A stretch of 51,302 nt of DNA from an uncultured Bacteroidales bacterium (GTDB lineage: Bacteria > Bacteroidota > Bacteroidia > Bacteroidales > UBA932), in NCBI GenBank assembly GCA_947168525.1, contig CAMVMG010000014.1:1-51302 (forward strand), written 5' to 3'. A model generated the notes under the pieces. The model worked only from the letters and a program-made list of their open reading frames with translations. It did no database searches and was not told where the DNA came from. Position 1 is the stretch's first letter, and every line of letters starts with the position of its first letter. This document shows, one piece after another, positions 8,337-18,118 of this stretch. The position numbers and the translations under genes are program-made.

Positions 8337-10466
8337 CTAGAACGCCGGAATCTGGATGTCGCCGATGGGCTCCCAGGTGATTTCATCGTAGGTGCCGGAA
8401 GGAGACTGCACCCGGAAGGTGGTGGTTTTGCTACCCATGCGCACGGGGAAGCGCCAGATCACGCCCGTGGGCTCCCCCGTGTAGGCCGATCCGCGGATGA
8501 CCTGGCCGTTGCTGACCACTTCCAGGGAAGGAGCATTGGAGTATACCGTAAGGATGCGGTCCTGGCCCGCAGGACAGGCGCGGAGACGCTTGCCGGCAAT
8601 ATGGACGGTTTCTTCCTCCTTGTTCCACCATGACTTGTACAGGTAGAAGACATCCTTCTTGAGGCTACGGTCCCGCGTGACAATCCCTTTGTCGTTGGTG
8701 TATTTGCGGCTGTTATTGTACACAAAGCGGTAGCCGTTGTCCGTATCTACGAAACCTTCTTCGCGGCTGGCCACGGCAAAGTCGAACAGAACCCAGATGG
8801 AAGTGAAGTTCAGGTAGGGCGCCTGTGCAATCTGCTGGGCGAAGGCCTCGTGGGCAAGGTTACCATATTCCTCGATATGGAGGGAATCGGTGCGGTCGCG
8901 TACGATATCGGCCGGGTCCCAGACATGGCAGTAGGGGTTGATGCCCACGCCGTATTCGGAGAGGTTGGTCACGCCCATATTCTGCTGGATCCACTCGATG
9001 TCGTCGGCCAGGCCCCAGAAATTGCCATCATTATAGTACCAGCCATGGTAGCGGTTCTCGGAATAATAGTCGGCCTTAAGCTCCGTGTAGCCCTCCCGCT
9101 GGAACATGGAGTCGTCTGTAAGGCCCACGAAGCGGGACGGATCCAGCGCCTTAGTGAAATCGTACAGACGGGCGGTCTCTTCCACCACGCGGCGGGTGTC
9201 CAGGCTCCCCTGCAGTACGCCGGGACGGTTGCCCCAGGAATCCAGCTCGTTCCACATGCCCCAGAACACGATGGAAGGATGGTTGTACAGGGAAGTGACC
9301 ATCTCCTTCATCTGGGAATAGATGTTCTCAAAGTAGGCCTCGGGGGCATTTTCGCCACAGTTGTTCACCCAGGGAATCTCGGTCTGGACCACGATACCCA
9401 TCCGGTCGCAGAGGCGGAAGGCATAGTCGTTGTGCGGATAGTGAGCCAGGCGGAGGAAATTGGCTCCCAGCTCCTTCACAATGGCATAGTCGGCATCGAA
9501 ATCATCCTTCCACAGGGCCGATGCCTTCTTGTCTTTATCCTGGTGCATGGCCACGCCCCGGAGCGGGTAAGACTTGCCGTTGAGATAGAATCCCTTGACG
9601 CGGTCCATCGCATAGTAGCGGAAGCCCACCTCCGTTTCTGCCACATCGGCGTCGGCCGACACGCTCACGGTATAGAGATAGGGGTCCAGGGTGCCATTCC
9701 ACAGGTGCGGGTTTTCCAGCGTGAAGTCCCAGCTGACCGGGGCCGATGCGCCGGCGCCCACGGAGACGGTCTGGTTCTCGCTGAGAACCTGGGTACCGTC
9801 TGCCGCCGTGAGCGACCACACGATGTTGACCTCCTTGGCGGCAGCGGTGGCGTTGCAGACCTGCGCCTGCGCCTTGGCAACGGCCTTATTGTCCGTCACT
9901 TCCACCTGTGACACGTGCAGGCGGTACAGGCCGTAGGCCTCCGGATCCAGGTGCACAGGCGGGCATTCCAACAGCCACACGGGGTTGTGCAGGCCGCCGT
10001 TCTTGTTGAAATCTGACGTGAGGGGAATCCGGTCCAGCACCTCGCTGTTGTCGCAGACCACCTCCAGTTGGTTCTCGCCCCGTGACAGTTTGCCGGTAAG
10101 GTTTACCCAGAACGGCGTATAGCCGCCACTGTGCTCTGCCAGCAGTTCTCCGTCCAGATATACCTTGGCACTTTGGGCCGCGCCTTCAAGCAGCAGGTAA
10201 CGGGGCTCGCCGTCCTTGACCCTGGGAAGTGTGGTCTTGTAGTGCGCGGTTCCACGGTAATAGGATTTGGAATGACCGTCGATGGCATTATAGGAATGTG
10301 GAACGGAGACAGTTTCCCAGGTCTGGCCGTCCTTGCTGAACTGCCACTCCACAAGGGCCTTGCCGGGAACCATACGGTCTGTCCAGGCGGCCTGCCGGCC
10401 ACCGCAGGCCTGCAGGAGGAACGCCGCCAGCAGGGCTAACAGGGGGATCAGATACTTCTTATTCAT
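8337..10466 (-). CDS. Glycoside hydrolase family 2 lipoprotein (beta-galactosidase-like)
   Basis: A 709-residue GH2 enzyme. It starts with a lipoprotein signal ending LLQAC, so Cys21 would be lipidated and the protein tethered to a membrane. Domain order is a jelly-roll sugar-binding domain (about 40-180), an Ig-like domain (about 185-285) and a TIM barrel (from about 290). The acid/base is Glu407 in GMWNE and the likely nucleophile is Glu504 in NLSEYG, both intact. It is shorter than LacZ (~1020) and lacks the C-terminal domains, like many Bacteroidales polysaccharide-utilisation GH2 enzymes. Beta-galactosidase, beta-glucuronidase or beta-mannosidase activity cannot be told apart here. It stands alone, without adjacent SusC/SusD genes. 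Confidence 0.88.
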   Translation of the reverse strand: MNKKYLIPLLALLAAFLLQACGGRQAAWTDRMVPGKALVEWQFSKDGQTWETVSVPHSYNAIDGHSKSYYRGTAHYKTTLPRVKDGEPRYLLLEGAAQSAKVYLDGELLAEHSGGYTPFWVNLTGKLSRGENQLEVVCDNSEVLDRIPLTSDFNKNGGLHNPVWLLECPPVHLDPEAYGLYRLHVSQVEVTDNKAVAKAQAQVCNATAAAKEVNIVWSLTAADGTQVLSENQTVSVGAGASAPVSWDFTLENPHLWNGTLDPYLYTVSVSADADVAETEVGFRYYAMDRVKGFYLNGKSYPLRGVAMHQDKDKKASALWKDDFDADYAIVKELGANFLRLAHYPHNDYAFRLCDRMGIVVQTEIPWVNNCGENAPEAYFENIYSQMKEMVTSLYNHPSIVFWGMWNELDSWGNRPGVLQGSLDTRRVVEETARLYDFTKALDPSRFVGLTDDSMFQREGYTELKADYYSENRYHGWYYNDGNFWGLADDIEWIQQNMGVTNLSEYGVGINPYCHVWDPADIVRDRTDSLHIEEYGNLAHEAFAQQIAQAPYLNFTSIWVLFDFAVASREEGFVDTDNGYRFVYNNSRKYTNDKGIVTRDRSLKKDVFYLYKSWWNKEEETVHIAGKRLRACPAGQDRILTVYSNAPSLEVVSNGQVIRGSAYTGEPTGVIWRFPVRMGSKTTTFRVQSPSGTYDEITWEPIGDIQIPAF

Positions 10467-10488
10467 AATGGTCGATTACTTTACCTTG

Positions 10489-10520
10489 CAAAGATAGCGG
10501 GAAACCGGCAACAAATCAAG
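10489..10520 (-). promoter_or_regulatory. Bacteroidota promoter of the GH2 gene
   Basis: Minus strand CTTG, 20 bases, then TATCTTTG (perfect TAnnTTTG -7 box at 10489-10496). The start codon is 22 bases downstream. It is back to back with the promoter at 10536-10567. Confidence 0.7.
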
Positions 10521-10535
10521 CACGGACAAAAGATA

Positions 10536-10567
10536 CTTGCAAGATTGTGCAAAGTTGCTTATTTTTG
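10536..10567 (+). promoter_or_regulatory. Bacteroidota promoter of the small protein/TonB receptor pair
   Basis: CTTG (10536-10539), 20 bases, TATTTTTG (10560-10567) fits the -33/-7 consensus. Because transcription would begin near 10574, the downstream small gene should start at 10592, not further upstream. Confidence 0.7.
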
Positions 10568-10591
10568 CAACGCAATCTGAATCACGCAAAA

Positions 10592-10933
10592 GTGAAAACG
10601 GGTAAAAGACAGATTTTGGGCATCTTGCTGCTGGCAGTCTTTATGCCAGCATTTGCCATTTCCGTTTTCCATACCCATCCCCGGATCCAGACAGACAGCT
10701 GCAGCCAGTGCATCCGTCATCTTCCCCACGCCGGCCACCTGAGCACAGGACACCCCGGCCTGGAAGAATGCGTCCTTTGCCACTTCCTCACCCTTCCGCA
10801 GCTTCCTGCTTCGGAACTGGTCCTGTTGCCCATCAACAGAGCGTCCGTCTGTCTGGATACCTTTTGCAAGGCGCTCCACGCAGAACTTTCTTTCCCGTGC
10901 GCACCTTCCCGCGCCCCTCCTGTTACGGTATAA
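10592..10933 (+). CDS. Small Cys/His-rich exported protein upstream of a TonB receptor
   Basis: A 113-residue protein of no family I can name with certainty. I start it at GTG 10592 (MKTGKRQILGILLLAVFMPAF) because the promoter lies just upstream; the open frame extends back to 10547 but into the promoter. It has one hydrophobic N-terminal segment (signal or anchor), then FHTHP, a CxxC pair (CSQC), H-x2-H, and ECVLCHF. This layout recalls small periplasmic metal-binding proteins (DUF2946-like) encoded next to metal or haem TonB receptors. It precedes such a receptor by about 100 bases on the same strand, so a role in metal handling is inferred only from context. Confidence 0.6.
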   Translation: MKTGKRQILGILLLAVFMPAFAISVFHTHPRIQTDSCSQCIRHLPHAGHLSTGHPGLEECVLCHFLTLPQLPASELVLLPINRASVCLDTFCKALHAELSFPCAPSRAPPVTV

Positions 10934-11034
10934 TTACCCCTCCTGCAAGCTGCCTGCCGGCAGCACAGACTGAATGCCTGTTATCCAGGCGTTCAGCCAT
11001 TCAGCGAATCCTTATTATACACGAACACATACAC

Positions 11035-13317
11035 ATGAAAAGCAAAATAGTTATTCTGCTGCTCCTGGGCATGTCCTGGGCAGCAGCGGCACAGCAAAGC
11101 ATCTCCCTTTCCGGAACCGTCACCGACGACGTCTCCGGCGACCCGCTGCCGGGCGTGGCGGTTTTCTTCCCGGACCTCCGACAAGGCGCGCTCACGGATG
11201 GGGACGGCCGGTACAGCGTAGGCCCCCTTCCCCTGATCCGGACCGAAATACAGGTATCCCTGCTGGGGCACCAGACCATTGTCCAGTACGTAGACCTGAA
11301 AACGGTCCGCACCCTGGATTTCAACCTCAAGGAATCCAACGCCACACTCAATGAGGTTGTTGTGACAGGCCTTACCGGCACTGAGACCAAGCGGAACTCC
11401 CCCGCCCCGGTTACCATTGTTACGCCCGAAGCCCTCCGGGGCCAGGCCTCATCCAACCTGATTGACGCGCTGGCCAAACAGCCTGGCGTTTCTCAGATCA
11501 CCACCGGAGGAGGCATCTCCAAGCCGGTTATCCGCGGCATGGGCTACAATCGGGTGCTGGTGGTGACCGATGGCGTACGGCAGGAGGGCCAGCAGTGGGG
11601 TGACGAGCACGGGGTAGAGGTGGATGCCGAGAGTGTGAACTCCGTCGAAATCCTCAAAGGACCCGCCTCCCTGATGTACGGGTCCGATGCCATGGCCGGT
11701 GTGCTGGTACTGCATGGTGCCGCCGTGCCCCCGCTGGGGAAGATCGGCGTCAGCGCCGGGGCGGAGTATCAGTCCAACAACGGACTGCTCTCCTACACGG
11801 TCAACACCTCCGGTAATCAGCACGGACTGGTCTGGAACTGGCGCTGGACCCAGAAGGCGGCGCACGACTACAGGAATGCGGCCGACGGACTGGTCCCCAA
11901 CTCCCGTTACCGCGAACAGGGCGTTTCCGGCCTCATCGGCTTGAGCAAAAGATGGGGCTATTCCCACCTGAAACTGAGCTGGTACCACCTGATGCCAGGC
12001 ATGGTGGAAGGAGAACGGGAGGTCGACGGCACGCTGGAAGCCTCCGACGACGGGAAAAGCTACCGTCCCGGCCTTCCTTTCCAGCATGTGAACCACTACA
12101 AGGCGGTCTGGGACAATTCCCTGGTCCTGGGAGAAGGCTCCCTGAAGGCCACCGTCGGCTATCAGCTGAACCGCCGGCAAGAATTTGAAGAGTCGGCCCA
12201 GGAGCCGGGCCTGGATTTCCGGCTGCACACGCTCAACTACAACCTCTATTACAAAAGCCCCGAGACAAACGGCTGGAAGAGGGTGGCTGGCGTAGGCGGC
12301 ATGTGGCAGCGTTCCGAGAACCTGGGCGAAGAAGTCCTCATTCCCTCCTACAACCTCTTTGACTCCGGAACCTATTTCACCACTTGCAAAGACCTGGGAT
12401 ACTGGCATTTAAGCGCTGGCATCCGGGCCGATGCACGCTGGCTCCGCTCCCATGCCCTGGAAGGGCGCTTTGCCCCTTTCAGCCGGACGTTTCTGGGCAT
12501 TACCGGCTCCGTGGGTGCCATCCGGAACCTGGGAGAGAACGCCAACCTGCGCCTGAACCTGTCCCGCGGCTTCCGGGCACCCAATGTCAGCGAGCTGGGT
12601 AGCAACGGCGAACACGAGGGCACCTTCCGCTATGAGATTGGCAATCCGGACCTCAAGCCGGAATACAGCTGGCAGCTGGACGCCGGATTCGACTATTCGT
12701 CCGAGAAGATTTCGGCAGAGGTCTCCCTTTTCACCAACCTGGTGCAGAACTACATCTATCTGGGAAGAAGCACCGGAGAAATGGTGGAAGACGCGCCTGT
12801 CTTCCGTTTCCTCAGCGGCCTGGCCTGGCTTTCCGGCGGCGAGGCCACCGTAGATGTCCATCCGGTGGAGCGCCTCCACTTCGAGAACGCCTTCTCCTAT
12901 GTCAGCGCCGTCCGGCCCGGGGAACCGGAAGAAAGCCGATATCTCCCCTTCACGCCCGCTCCCCGCTGGCTCTCCACCCTTCGCTACGACCTGATCCGCG
13001 ACGGGAAAGTGCTGAACAATACCTATATCAGTGCCCAGATGGACTGGAACTTCGCCCAGAACCGCATCTACGCCGCCGGCGGCACGGAAACGGCCACGTC
13101 TGGATATATCCTGCTGAACCTGGCCGCCGGAACCGACTTCCGGCTGAAGGGGAAAACGGTGGCCTCCCTCTATCTGACGGCCGACAATCTGCTGGACACC
13201 GTATATCAGAACCACCTGAGCAGACTGAAATACGCCGCTGTAAATCCGGTGACCGGAGTACAGGGCGTATTCAATCCGGGAAGGAATCTCGGAGTAAAGC
13301 TAATCCTAAAATGGTAA
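11035..13317 (+). CDS. TonB-dependent receptor with carboxypeptidase-regulatory-like domain
   Basis: A 760-residue outer-membrane receptor. Residues 1-19 are a signal peptide (cut near AAAAQ). There follows a CarboxypepD_reg-like domain (ISLSGTVTDDVSGDPLPGVAV), then the plug (NEVVVTGLTGTETKRNSPAPV; IRGMGYNRVLVVTDGVRQ) and a long beta-barrel ending in a short aromatic-terminated strand (GVKLILKW), the BAM recognition pattern. The plug segment EGQQWGDEHGVEVD is typical of ZnuD/OprC-like receptors, which suggests a metal substrate such as zinc or copper. That fits the Cys/His-rich gene upstream. It is not a SusC, since no SusD follows. I chose ATG 11035 because it gives a clean signal peptide; the open frame extends to 10708 but overlaps the small gene. 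Confidence 0.88.
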   Translation: MKSKIVILLLLGMSWAAAAQQSISLSGTVTDDVSGDPLPGVAVFFPDLRQGALTDGDGRYSVGPLPLIRTEIQVSLLGHQTIVQYVDLKTVRTLDFNLKESNATLNEVVVTGLTGTETKRNSPAPVTIVTPEALRGQASSNLIDALAKQPGVSQITTGGGISKPVIRGMGYNRVLVVTDGVRQEGQQWGDEHGVEVDAESVNSVEILKGPASLMYGSDAMAGVLVLHGAAVPPLGKIGVSAGAEYQSNNGLLSYTVNTSGNQHGLVWNWRWTQKAAHDYRNAADGLVPNSRYREQGVSGLIGLSKRWGYSHLKLSWYHLMPGMVEGEREVDGTLEASDDGKSYRPGLPFQHVNHYKAVWDNSLVLGEGSLKATVGYQLNRRQEFEESAQEPGLDFRLHTLNYNLYYKSPETNGWKRVAGVGGMWQRSENLGEEVLIPSYNLFDSGTYFTTCKDLGYWHLSAGIRADARWLRSHALEGRFAPFSRTFLGITGSVGAIRNLGENANLRLNLSRGFRAPNVSELGSNGEHEGTFRYEIGNPDLKPEYSWQLDAGFDYSSEKISAEVSLFTNLVQNYIYLGRSTGEMVEDAPVFRFLSGLAWLSGGEATVDVHPVERLHFENAFSYVSAVRPGEPEESRYLPFTPAPRWLSTLRYDLIRDGKVLNNTYISAQMDWNFAQNRIYAAGGTETATSGYILLNLAAGTDFRLKGKTVASLYLTADNLLDTVYQNHLSRLKYAAVNPVTGVQGVFNPGRNLGVKLILKW

Positions 13318-13725
13318 TTATTCCTGGACAGGCTGGCCGGCTCCCGCAGGGGTGCCGGTCAGTTTGTCAAATCCGGCGTCGTCGATCATCTTGCAGTTGC
13401 CGTTGAAGCGGGCGCCCAACTCTACCTGGATCCGTTTGACGTGCAGGTCTCCTTCTACGCTGCAGCCGGCTTTCAGGGTAAGGGTGTCTTTCACAAAGAA
13501 ATTGCCCTTCATGGCTCCGCAGAAGTCCATGTTCTGGCAGATGACATCGCCCGTAAGGCTTGCCTTCTCCCCTATTACCACGCGTCCCTTGGAGGTAAGT
13601 TTGCCGTCGAAGTTCCCGTCGATCCGGATATCTCCGGGCGACTGGATTTCCCCCTTGAACAGCGTTCCTGCAGCGATCCGGCTTACTTCATTGACGCTGA
13701 CTGAATTTTCTGTTTTCGTTGCCAT
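13318..13725 (-). CDS. Bactofilin-family polymer-forming protein
   Basis: A 135-residue protein made almost entirely of the bactofilin beta-helix repeat (about residues 18-112: GTLFKGEIQSPGDIRIDG, GRVVIGEKASLTGDV, CGAMKGNFFVKDTLTLKAG, VEGDLHVKRIQV). Bactofilins self-assemble into filaments on the inner face of the membrane and act in cell shape or envelope positioning. It is downstream of secA on the same strand (34-base gap) and may be co-transcribed. Its stop abuts the stop of the TonB receptor with no spacer, so the two genes converge tightly. Confidence 0.85.
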   Translation of the reverse strand: MATKTENSVSVNEVSRIAAGTLFKGEIQSPGDIRIDGNFDGKLTSKGRVVIGEKASLTGDVICQNMDFCGAMKGNFFVKDTLTLKAGCSVEGDLHVKRIQVELGARFNGNCKMIDDAGFDKLTGTPAGAGQPVQE

Positions 13726-13759
13726 ATAGATTCTTCTCTTCGTTCAGGATGACATCTTG

Positions 13760-16700
13760 TTATACCAGGCCTTTGCCGTGGCAGTTCTTGTACTTGAGGC
13801 CGCTGCCGCAGGGGCAGGGGTCGTTCCGGCCCACCCGCTTGTCAACGCGGACAGGCATACGGGAGCGCTGCTCTCCATTGGTGGACAGCTGGGAAGGATC
13901 TACGCGGTTCATCTGCTGCATATTGCGGGAAGGCTGCTGTGCCGGACGGGCCTCACGGGCATCTTCGGCATCCCGCAGCGGAATAAACGCACGCAGGAGG
14001 AAGGTAAGCACGGCCTCGTTCAGCTTCTCCAACATCTCCGAGAAAAGGTTGTAGCTTTCCAGCTTGTACACCACCAGCGGGTCTTTCTGCTCGTAAGCGG
14101 CGTTCTGTACGCTCTGGCGCAGGTCATCCATGTCGCGCAGATGCTGCTTCCAAAACTCGTCGATATGGTAGAGGATGATGTTGCGGCTCAGGGCCTTGGC
14201 AATTTCACGGCTCTCGCTCTCGTAAGCCTTTTTCAGGTTCACGGAGAGGGTGAGCTGGCGCTTGCCGTCCGAGATGGGAATGGCGATGTTCTCGTACATG
14301 GACCCCTGCTTCTCGTACACGGTCTTGATGATCGGGTTCACCTTCTGGATCATCGTTTCCATACGACGGTCATAGACCTCCTGCATGTGGGCGGCGAGTT
14401 TCTCCGCAATGTCCTGTTTTTTGGCGTTAGCGAAGAAATCCGCATCGAAGCCCAGGTCAATGGAGAGTTTTCCGATAATAAACTCTTCAAAAGCTTCATA
14501 GGTCATGCCCTCGGACTGTTCCGCCAGGATGTTGGCCGTATCCTGCATCATGTTCTGGACATCAATCTCGATCCTTTCTCCGGAAAGGGCGTTGCGACGG
14601 CGGGAATAGATGGCCTCGCGCTGGTAGTTCATCACATCGTCGTATTCCAGGGTGCGCTTGCGGTAACCGAAGTGGTTCTCTTCCACTTTCTTCTGGGCGC
14701 CTTCGATGCTCTTGGACAGCATGCCGCTCACCAGGGCCTCGTTGTCTTCCATGCCCAGTTTGTCCACCACGCCGGCAATCCTTTCGGAGCCGAACTTGCG
14801 CATGAGGTCGTCTTCCAGGGAAATGTAGAAGCAGGAGCTTCCCGGGTCTCCCTGACGGCCGGCACGGCCGCGAAGCTGACGGTCTACGCGGCGGCTGTCG
14901 TGGCGCGACGTGCCGATGATGGCCAGACCACCGGCCTGCTTCACCTCCGGGGTAAGCTTGATATCCGTACCACGACCGGCCATGTTGGTGGCGATGGTCA
15001 CTTTGCCGCTCTGACCGGCCTGAGCCACGATTTCCGCCTCACGGGCATGCTCCTTGGCGTTGAGCACATTGGGATGCAAGCCCCTCATCCGCATCATGCG
15101 GGCCAAGAGCTCAGAGGTTTCCACATCCGTGGTACCGACCAGCACCGGACGGCCGGCTTCGGAGAGTTCCACCACACGGTCGATCACGGCGGCATATTTG
15201 GCTTTCTTGGTCTTGTAGATGATATCGTCCTGGTCGTCGCGGATGACCGGGCGGTTGGTGGGAATCACCACCACATCCAGCTTGTAGATGTCCCAGAATT
15301 CGCCGGCCTCCGTCTCTGCGGTACCTGTCATGCCGGCCAGTTTGTGGTACATGCGGAAGTAGTTCTGCAGGGTCACGGTGGCGAAAGTCTGGGTGGCGGC
15401 CTCCACCTTCACGTTCTCCTTGGCTTCCACGGCCTGGTGCAGTCCGTCGCTCCAACGGCGGCCTTCCATGATTCGGCCCGTGCTCTCGTCCACGATCTTC
15501 ACCTTGTTATCCACGATCACATAGTCGATGTCCTTGGTGAACATGGCGTAGGCCTTCAGGAGCTGGATTACGGTATGTACACGCTCGCTCTTGAGGGAGA
15601 AGTCTTCCATCAGGGCATCCTTTTTCTCCGCGCGCTCGGCGGGAGAGAGCGAGAGGTCGTTGGTGATTTCGGCAATGGCCGATCCCATATCCGGAAGCAC
15701 GAAGAAGTCAGGGTCGCTCACGCTGCCGGCCAGTGCGTCGTGGCCTTTGTCCGTCATGTCCACGGAGTTGAGCACCTCGTTGATTACGAAGTACAGATCG
15801 TCCGTGACCTGGGGCATTTCCCGCTCGTTGTCCTGGAGGTAGAAGGCCTCGGTCTTCTGCATCAGCTGTTTCATGCCGGGTTCCGAGAGGAACTTGATCA
15901 GGGGCTGATACTTGGGCAGTCCTTTGTGGCAGCGGAACAGGAGCTTGCCGCCTTCTTTCTCGTCGCCGGCGGCGATCAGGCGCTTGGCCTCGTTCAGGGT
16001 CTGGTTCACCAGGGCGCGCTGCTTGTTGTAGAGGCTTTCTACATAGGGCCGATACTCCATGAACTGCTCGTCACCGGCGGCTTTGGACATGGGGCCGGAG
16101 ATGATGAGCGGAGTACGGGCATCGTCGATGAGCACGGAGTCTACCTCGTCCACGATGGCGAAGTGATGCTTGCGCTGCACCAAGTCTGTCTGGCGCACGG
16201 CCATGTTGTCACGCAGGTAGTCAAAGCCGAACTCGTTGTTGGTACCAAAGGTGATGTCACACTCATAGGCCTTTTTACGGGCGTCAGAATTGGGCTGGTG
16301 CTTGTCGATGCAATCTACGCTGAGACCATGGAACTGATATAGGGGGCCCATCCACTCGCTGTCTCGCTTGGACAGGTAATCGTTCACGGTAACCACGTGC
16401 ACGCCTTTTCCAGCCAGGGCGTTCAGGAACACGGGCAGGGTAGCCACCAGGGTTTTACCCTCACCCGTGGCCATTTCAGCAATCTTGCCCTGGTGCAGGA
16501 CGATACCGCCGATGAGCTGGACGTCGTAATGGACCATGTCCCAGGTGATCTCGTTGCCACCGGCCACCCAGTGGTTTTTCCAGATAGCCTTGTCCCCTTC
16601 GATGGAGAGAAAATCCTTGCCGGCGGCGGCAAGTCCTTTGTCAAACTCCGAAGCCGTTACCTCGACGATCTCGTTCTGGGCGAAACGCCGGGCCGTGGAC

Positions 16701-17047
16701 TTCATGATGGCGAACACTTCCGGAAGGACCTCCGTGAGTTTCTTCTCTATAGCTTCGTCCTCGTCCTTGACCAGTTTGTCGGATTCGGTGGCCAGGGATT
16801 CCTTCTCGCTGACGGGAATGTCTTTTTCCAGTTCTGCCTTGATCTCTGCGATGCGGTCCTCGAACGGTTTTTCTACCAGGAAAATCTGCTCGCGGATGGC
16901 GGCACTGCGCTCACGCAGCTGGTCGTTGGAAAGAGAGTCTATCTGGGGATACAGCGCAAGAATCTGGTCCACAACCGGCCGGATGGCCTTCATGTCCCTG
17001 TCACTCTTGCTACCGAAAAGTTTCTTTAATACATCTGCAATTGCCAT
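13760..17047 (-). CDS. secA: Preprotein translocase ATPase SecA
   Basis: Motor of the Sec export pathway, 1095 residues (Bacteroidota SecA proteins are long). Visible features are the Walker A region [14 protein letters not shown], the DEAD-type motif [18 protein letters not shown], the preprotein cross-linking region, the helicase motif [11 protein letters not shown], and the C-terminal SEC-C zinc site ([18 protein letters not shown]), which binds SecB or the membrane. It starts [14 protein letters not shown] and is led by an ideal promoter about 30 bases upstream. It is single-copy housekeeping and intact. Confidence 0.97.
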   Translation of the reverse strand: MAIADVLKKLFGSKSDRDMKAIRPVVDQILALYPQIDSLSNDQLRERSAAIREQIFLVEKPFEDRIAEIKAELEKDIPVSEKESLATESDKLVKDEDEAIEKKLTEVLPEVFAIMKSTARRFAQNEIVEVTASEFDKGLAAAGKDFLSIEGDKAIWKNHWVAGGNEITWDMVHYDVQLIGGIVLHQGKIAEMATGEGKTLVATLPVFLNALAGKGVHVVTVNDYLSKRDSEWMGPLYQFHGLSVDCIDKHQPNSDARKKAYECDITFGTNNEFGFDYLRDNMAVRQTDLVQRKHHFAIVDEVDSVLIDDARTPLIISGPMSKAAGDEQFMEYRPYVESLYNKQRALVNQTLNEAKRLIAAGDEKEGGKLLFRCHKGLPKYQPLIKFLSEPGMKQLMQKTEAFYLQDNEREMPQVTDDLYFVINEVLNSVDMTDKGHDALAGSVSDPDFFVLPDMGSAIAEITNDLSLSPAERAEKKDALMEDFSLKSERVHTVIQLLKAYAMFTKDIDYVIVDNKVKIVDESTGRIMEGRRWSDGLHQAVEAKENVKVEAATQTFATVTLQNYFRMYHKLAGMTGTAETEAGEFWDIYKLDVVVIPTNRPVIRDDQDDIIYKTKKAKYAAVIDRVVELSEAGRPVLVGTTDVETSELLARMMRMRGLHPNVLNAKEHAREAEIVAQAGQSGKVTIATNMAGRGTDIKLTPEVKQAGGLAIIGTSRHDSRRVDRQLRGRAGRQGDPGSSCFYISLEDDLMRKFGSERIAGVVDKLGMEDNEALVSGMLSKSIEGAQKKVEENHFGYRKRTLEYDDVMNYQREAIYSRRRNALSGERIEIDVQNMMQDTANILAEQSEGMTYEAFEEFIIGKLSIDLGFDADFFANAKKQDIAEKLAAHMQEVYDRRMETMIQKVNPIIKTVYEKQGSMYENIAIPISDGKRQLTLSVNLKKAYESESREIAKALSRNIILYHIDEFWKQHLRDMDDLRQSVQNAAYEQKDPLVVYKLESYNLFSEMLEKLNEAVLTFLLRAFIPLRDAEDAREARPAQQPSRNMQQMNRVDPSQLSTNGEQRSRMPVRVDKRVGRNDPCPCGSGLKYKNCHGKGLV

Positions 17048-17077
17048 ATTGGATAAAGCCTTATTCTATCAAACTTA

Positions 17078-17109
17078 CAAAGTTAATGTTTTTCGGCTTA
17101 TTTAACAAA
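17078..17109 (-). promoter_or_regulatory. Consensus Bacteroidota promoter of secA
   Basis: On the minus strand TTTG (17106-17109), exactly 20 bases, then TAACTTTG (17078-17085): an exact match to the -33/-7 consensus, 30 bases upstream of the secA ATG. Confidence 0.85.
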
Positions 17110-17125
17110 TACCATTCCCCCGCCT

Positions 17126-18118
17126 TTATCTGCCATTCTGGCAGGAAGCACGATGGGCCCGGATGGCTGGCAGTTGCGCGCACAGGGAACGGAAATGCTT
17201 GAAAGGAAGAAAACTCCGATATTTCACCGCCTTCACCAGCGTAAAGAGGCAGACAAACAGGAAACGTTCCCACAGCGGCCGGTTGATGTCGCAGAGCCGC
17301 ACCAGCGACCCTACGCGATAATTCCTGTCTATGATGCGTTCCAGCGGCTCCTGCCGGAGAGCACGGTCGTGCACAGCCCTGGCCTGGGGTACAACGCCAA
17401 GCTTGAATCCATGATAACGGGCCCGGTGACACCAGTCGTCGTCCTGTCCGTAATAAGGGAACAACTCCGAGAACGGGCCGATTTTCCGCAGTGCCCCAAC
17501 AGGGACCAGCCAATGCGCCGCCATCATCCGCTTCACCACAACAGGCCCGGTAGAAGGTGTGGATCCCCAATCCGCCTCCGCTTCGCTCCGGCCCCTCCCA
17601 TTTCGCAACGCGTCTGATGACGCGGCTGTGGGCCCCTCCCTCTTACACGGCCGAGGGTGGCCATGGGTTTGGGAATCCACACCTTCCACCGAACCGGGAT
17701 ACAGTTTGGCGAACTGGGCATCGAAGGCCTGGTAGCCATCGGTCATCTGAAGGGGGCTCAGGACGGCATACTCCGGATGCTCCTCAGCAGAAGCGACCAG
17801 CATTTCCAGGGCTCCAGGTGCCAGCCAAGCGTCCTGGTTAAGGAGATAGACGTAGTCGTAATCATGGGAAACCGCCCATTCGAATCCCAGGTTGTTCGCC
17901 TTGGTGAATCCCAGGTTTTCTGCAGAGCGCACCAGTTTCACGCCCGGAAAATGCCCTTCAATCCAGTCTGCGCTGCCATCTGTGGAGTCGTTGTCTACCA
18001 CAAAGACGTCTACGGACGGATTTTGAGCCGTTTGTCCGGCCGTGATGACGGAAGACAGGCACCGGTCCAGCCAGCGCATGCCGTTATATGTGACGATGAT
18101 TACAAGGACCCGTTTCAT
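17126..18118 (-). CDS. Family 2 glycosyltransferase interrupted in frame by a repeat element
   Basis: A 330-residue GT-A transferase, probably rhamnosyl- or related (type with NQD in YLLNQDAWL). It has the nucleotide-sugar start VIIVTYNGMRWLDRCLSSV, VDNDSTDGSADWI, ENLGFTKANNLG, and the acceptor-side GPFSELFPYYGQDDDWCHRARYHG. Residues 143-190 do not look like GT sequence: they are the translation of a 142-bp inverted-repeat element (17549-17690) lying between AKLYPG and GPVVVKRMMAAHW. The frame survives, so the gene is probably still expressed, but the loop may affect activity. It is the last gene of the coupled polysaccharide operon, overlapping the previous gene by ATGA. Confidence 0.85.
   Translation of the reverse strand: MKRVLVIIVTYNGMRWLDRCLSSVITAGQTAQNPSVDVFVVDNDSTDGSADWIEGHFPGVKLVRSAENLGFTKANNLGFEWAVSHDYDYVYLLNQDAWLAPGALEMLVASAEEHPEYAVLSPLQMTDGYQAFDAQFAKLYPGSVEGVDSQTHGHPRPCKREGPTAASSDALRNGRGRSEAEADWGSTPSTGPVVVKRMMAAHWLVPVGALRKIGPFSELFPYYGQDDDWCHRARYHGFKLGVVPQARAVHDRALRQEPLERIIDRNYRVGSLVRLCDINRPLWERFLFVCLFTLVKAVKYRSFLPFKHFRSLCAQLPAIRAHRASCQNGR
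17549..17690. mobile_element. 142-bp MITE-like/palindromic element inside a glycosyltransferase gene
   Basis: 22-bp terminal inverted repeats at 17549-17570 and 17669-17690 match at 20 of 22 positions (GGTRGAAGGTGTGGATYCCC, then AA). The interior carries the direct repeat GGCCCCTCCC (17590-17599 and 17631-17640) and a CGCGTC-TGAT-GACGCG hairpin (17609-17624). No transposase is encoded and no clear target duplication is seen. In-frame insertion with no stop codon makes it tolerable inside the gene. I see no other copy in the window. Confidence 0.7.

Noticed and set aside
17126..18118. Glycosyltransferase as a pseudogene
   Set aside because: The inserted element keeps the frame and introduces no stop, and the motifs on both sides are complete, so it is annotated as a CDS.
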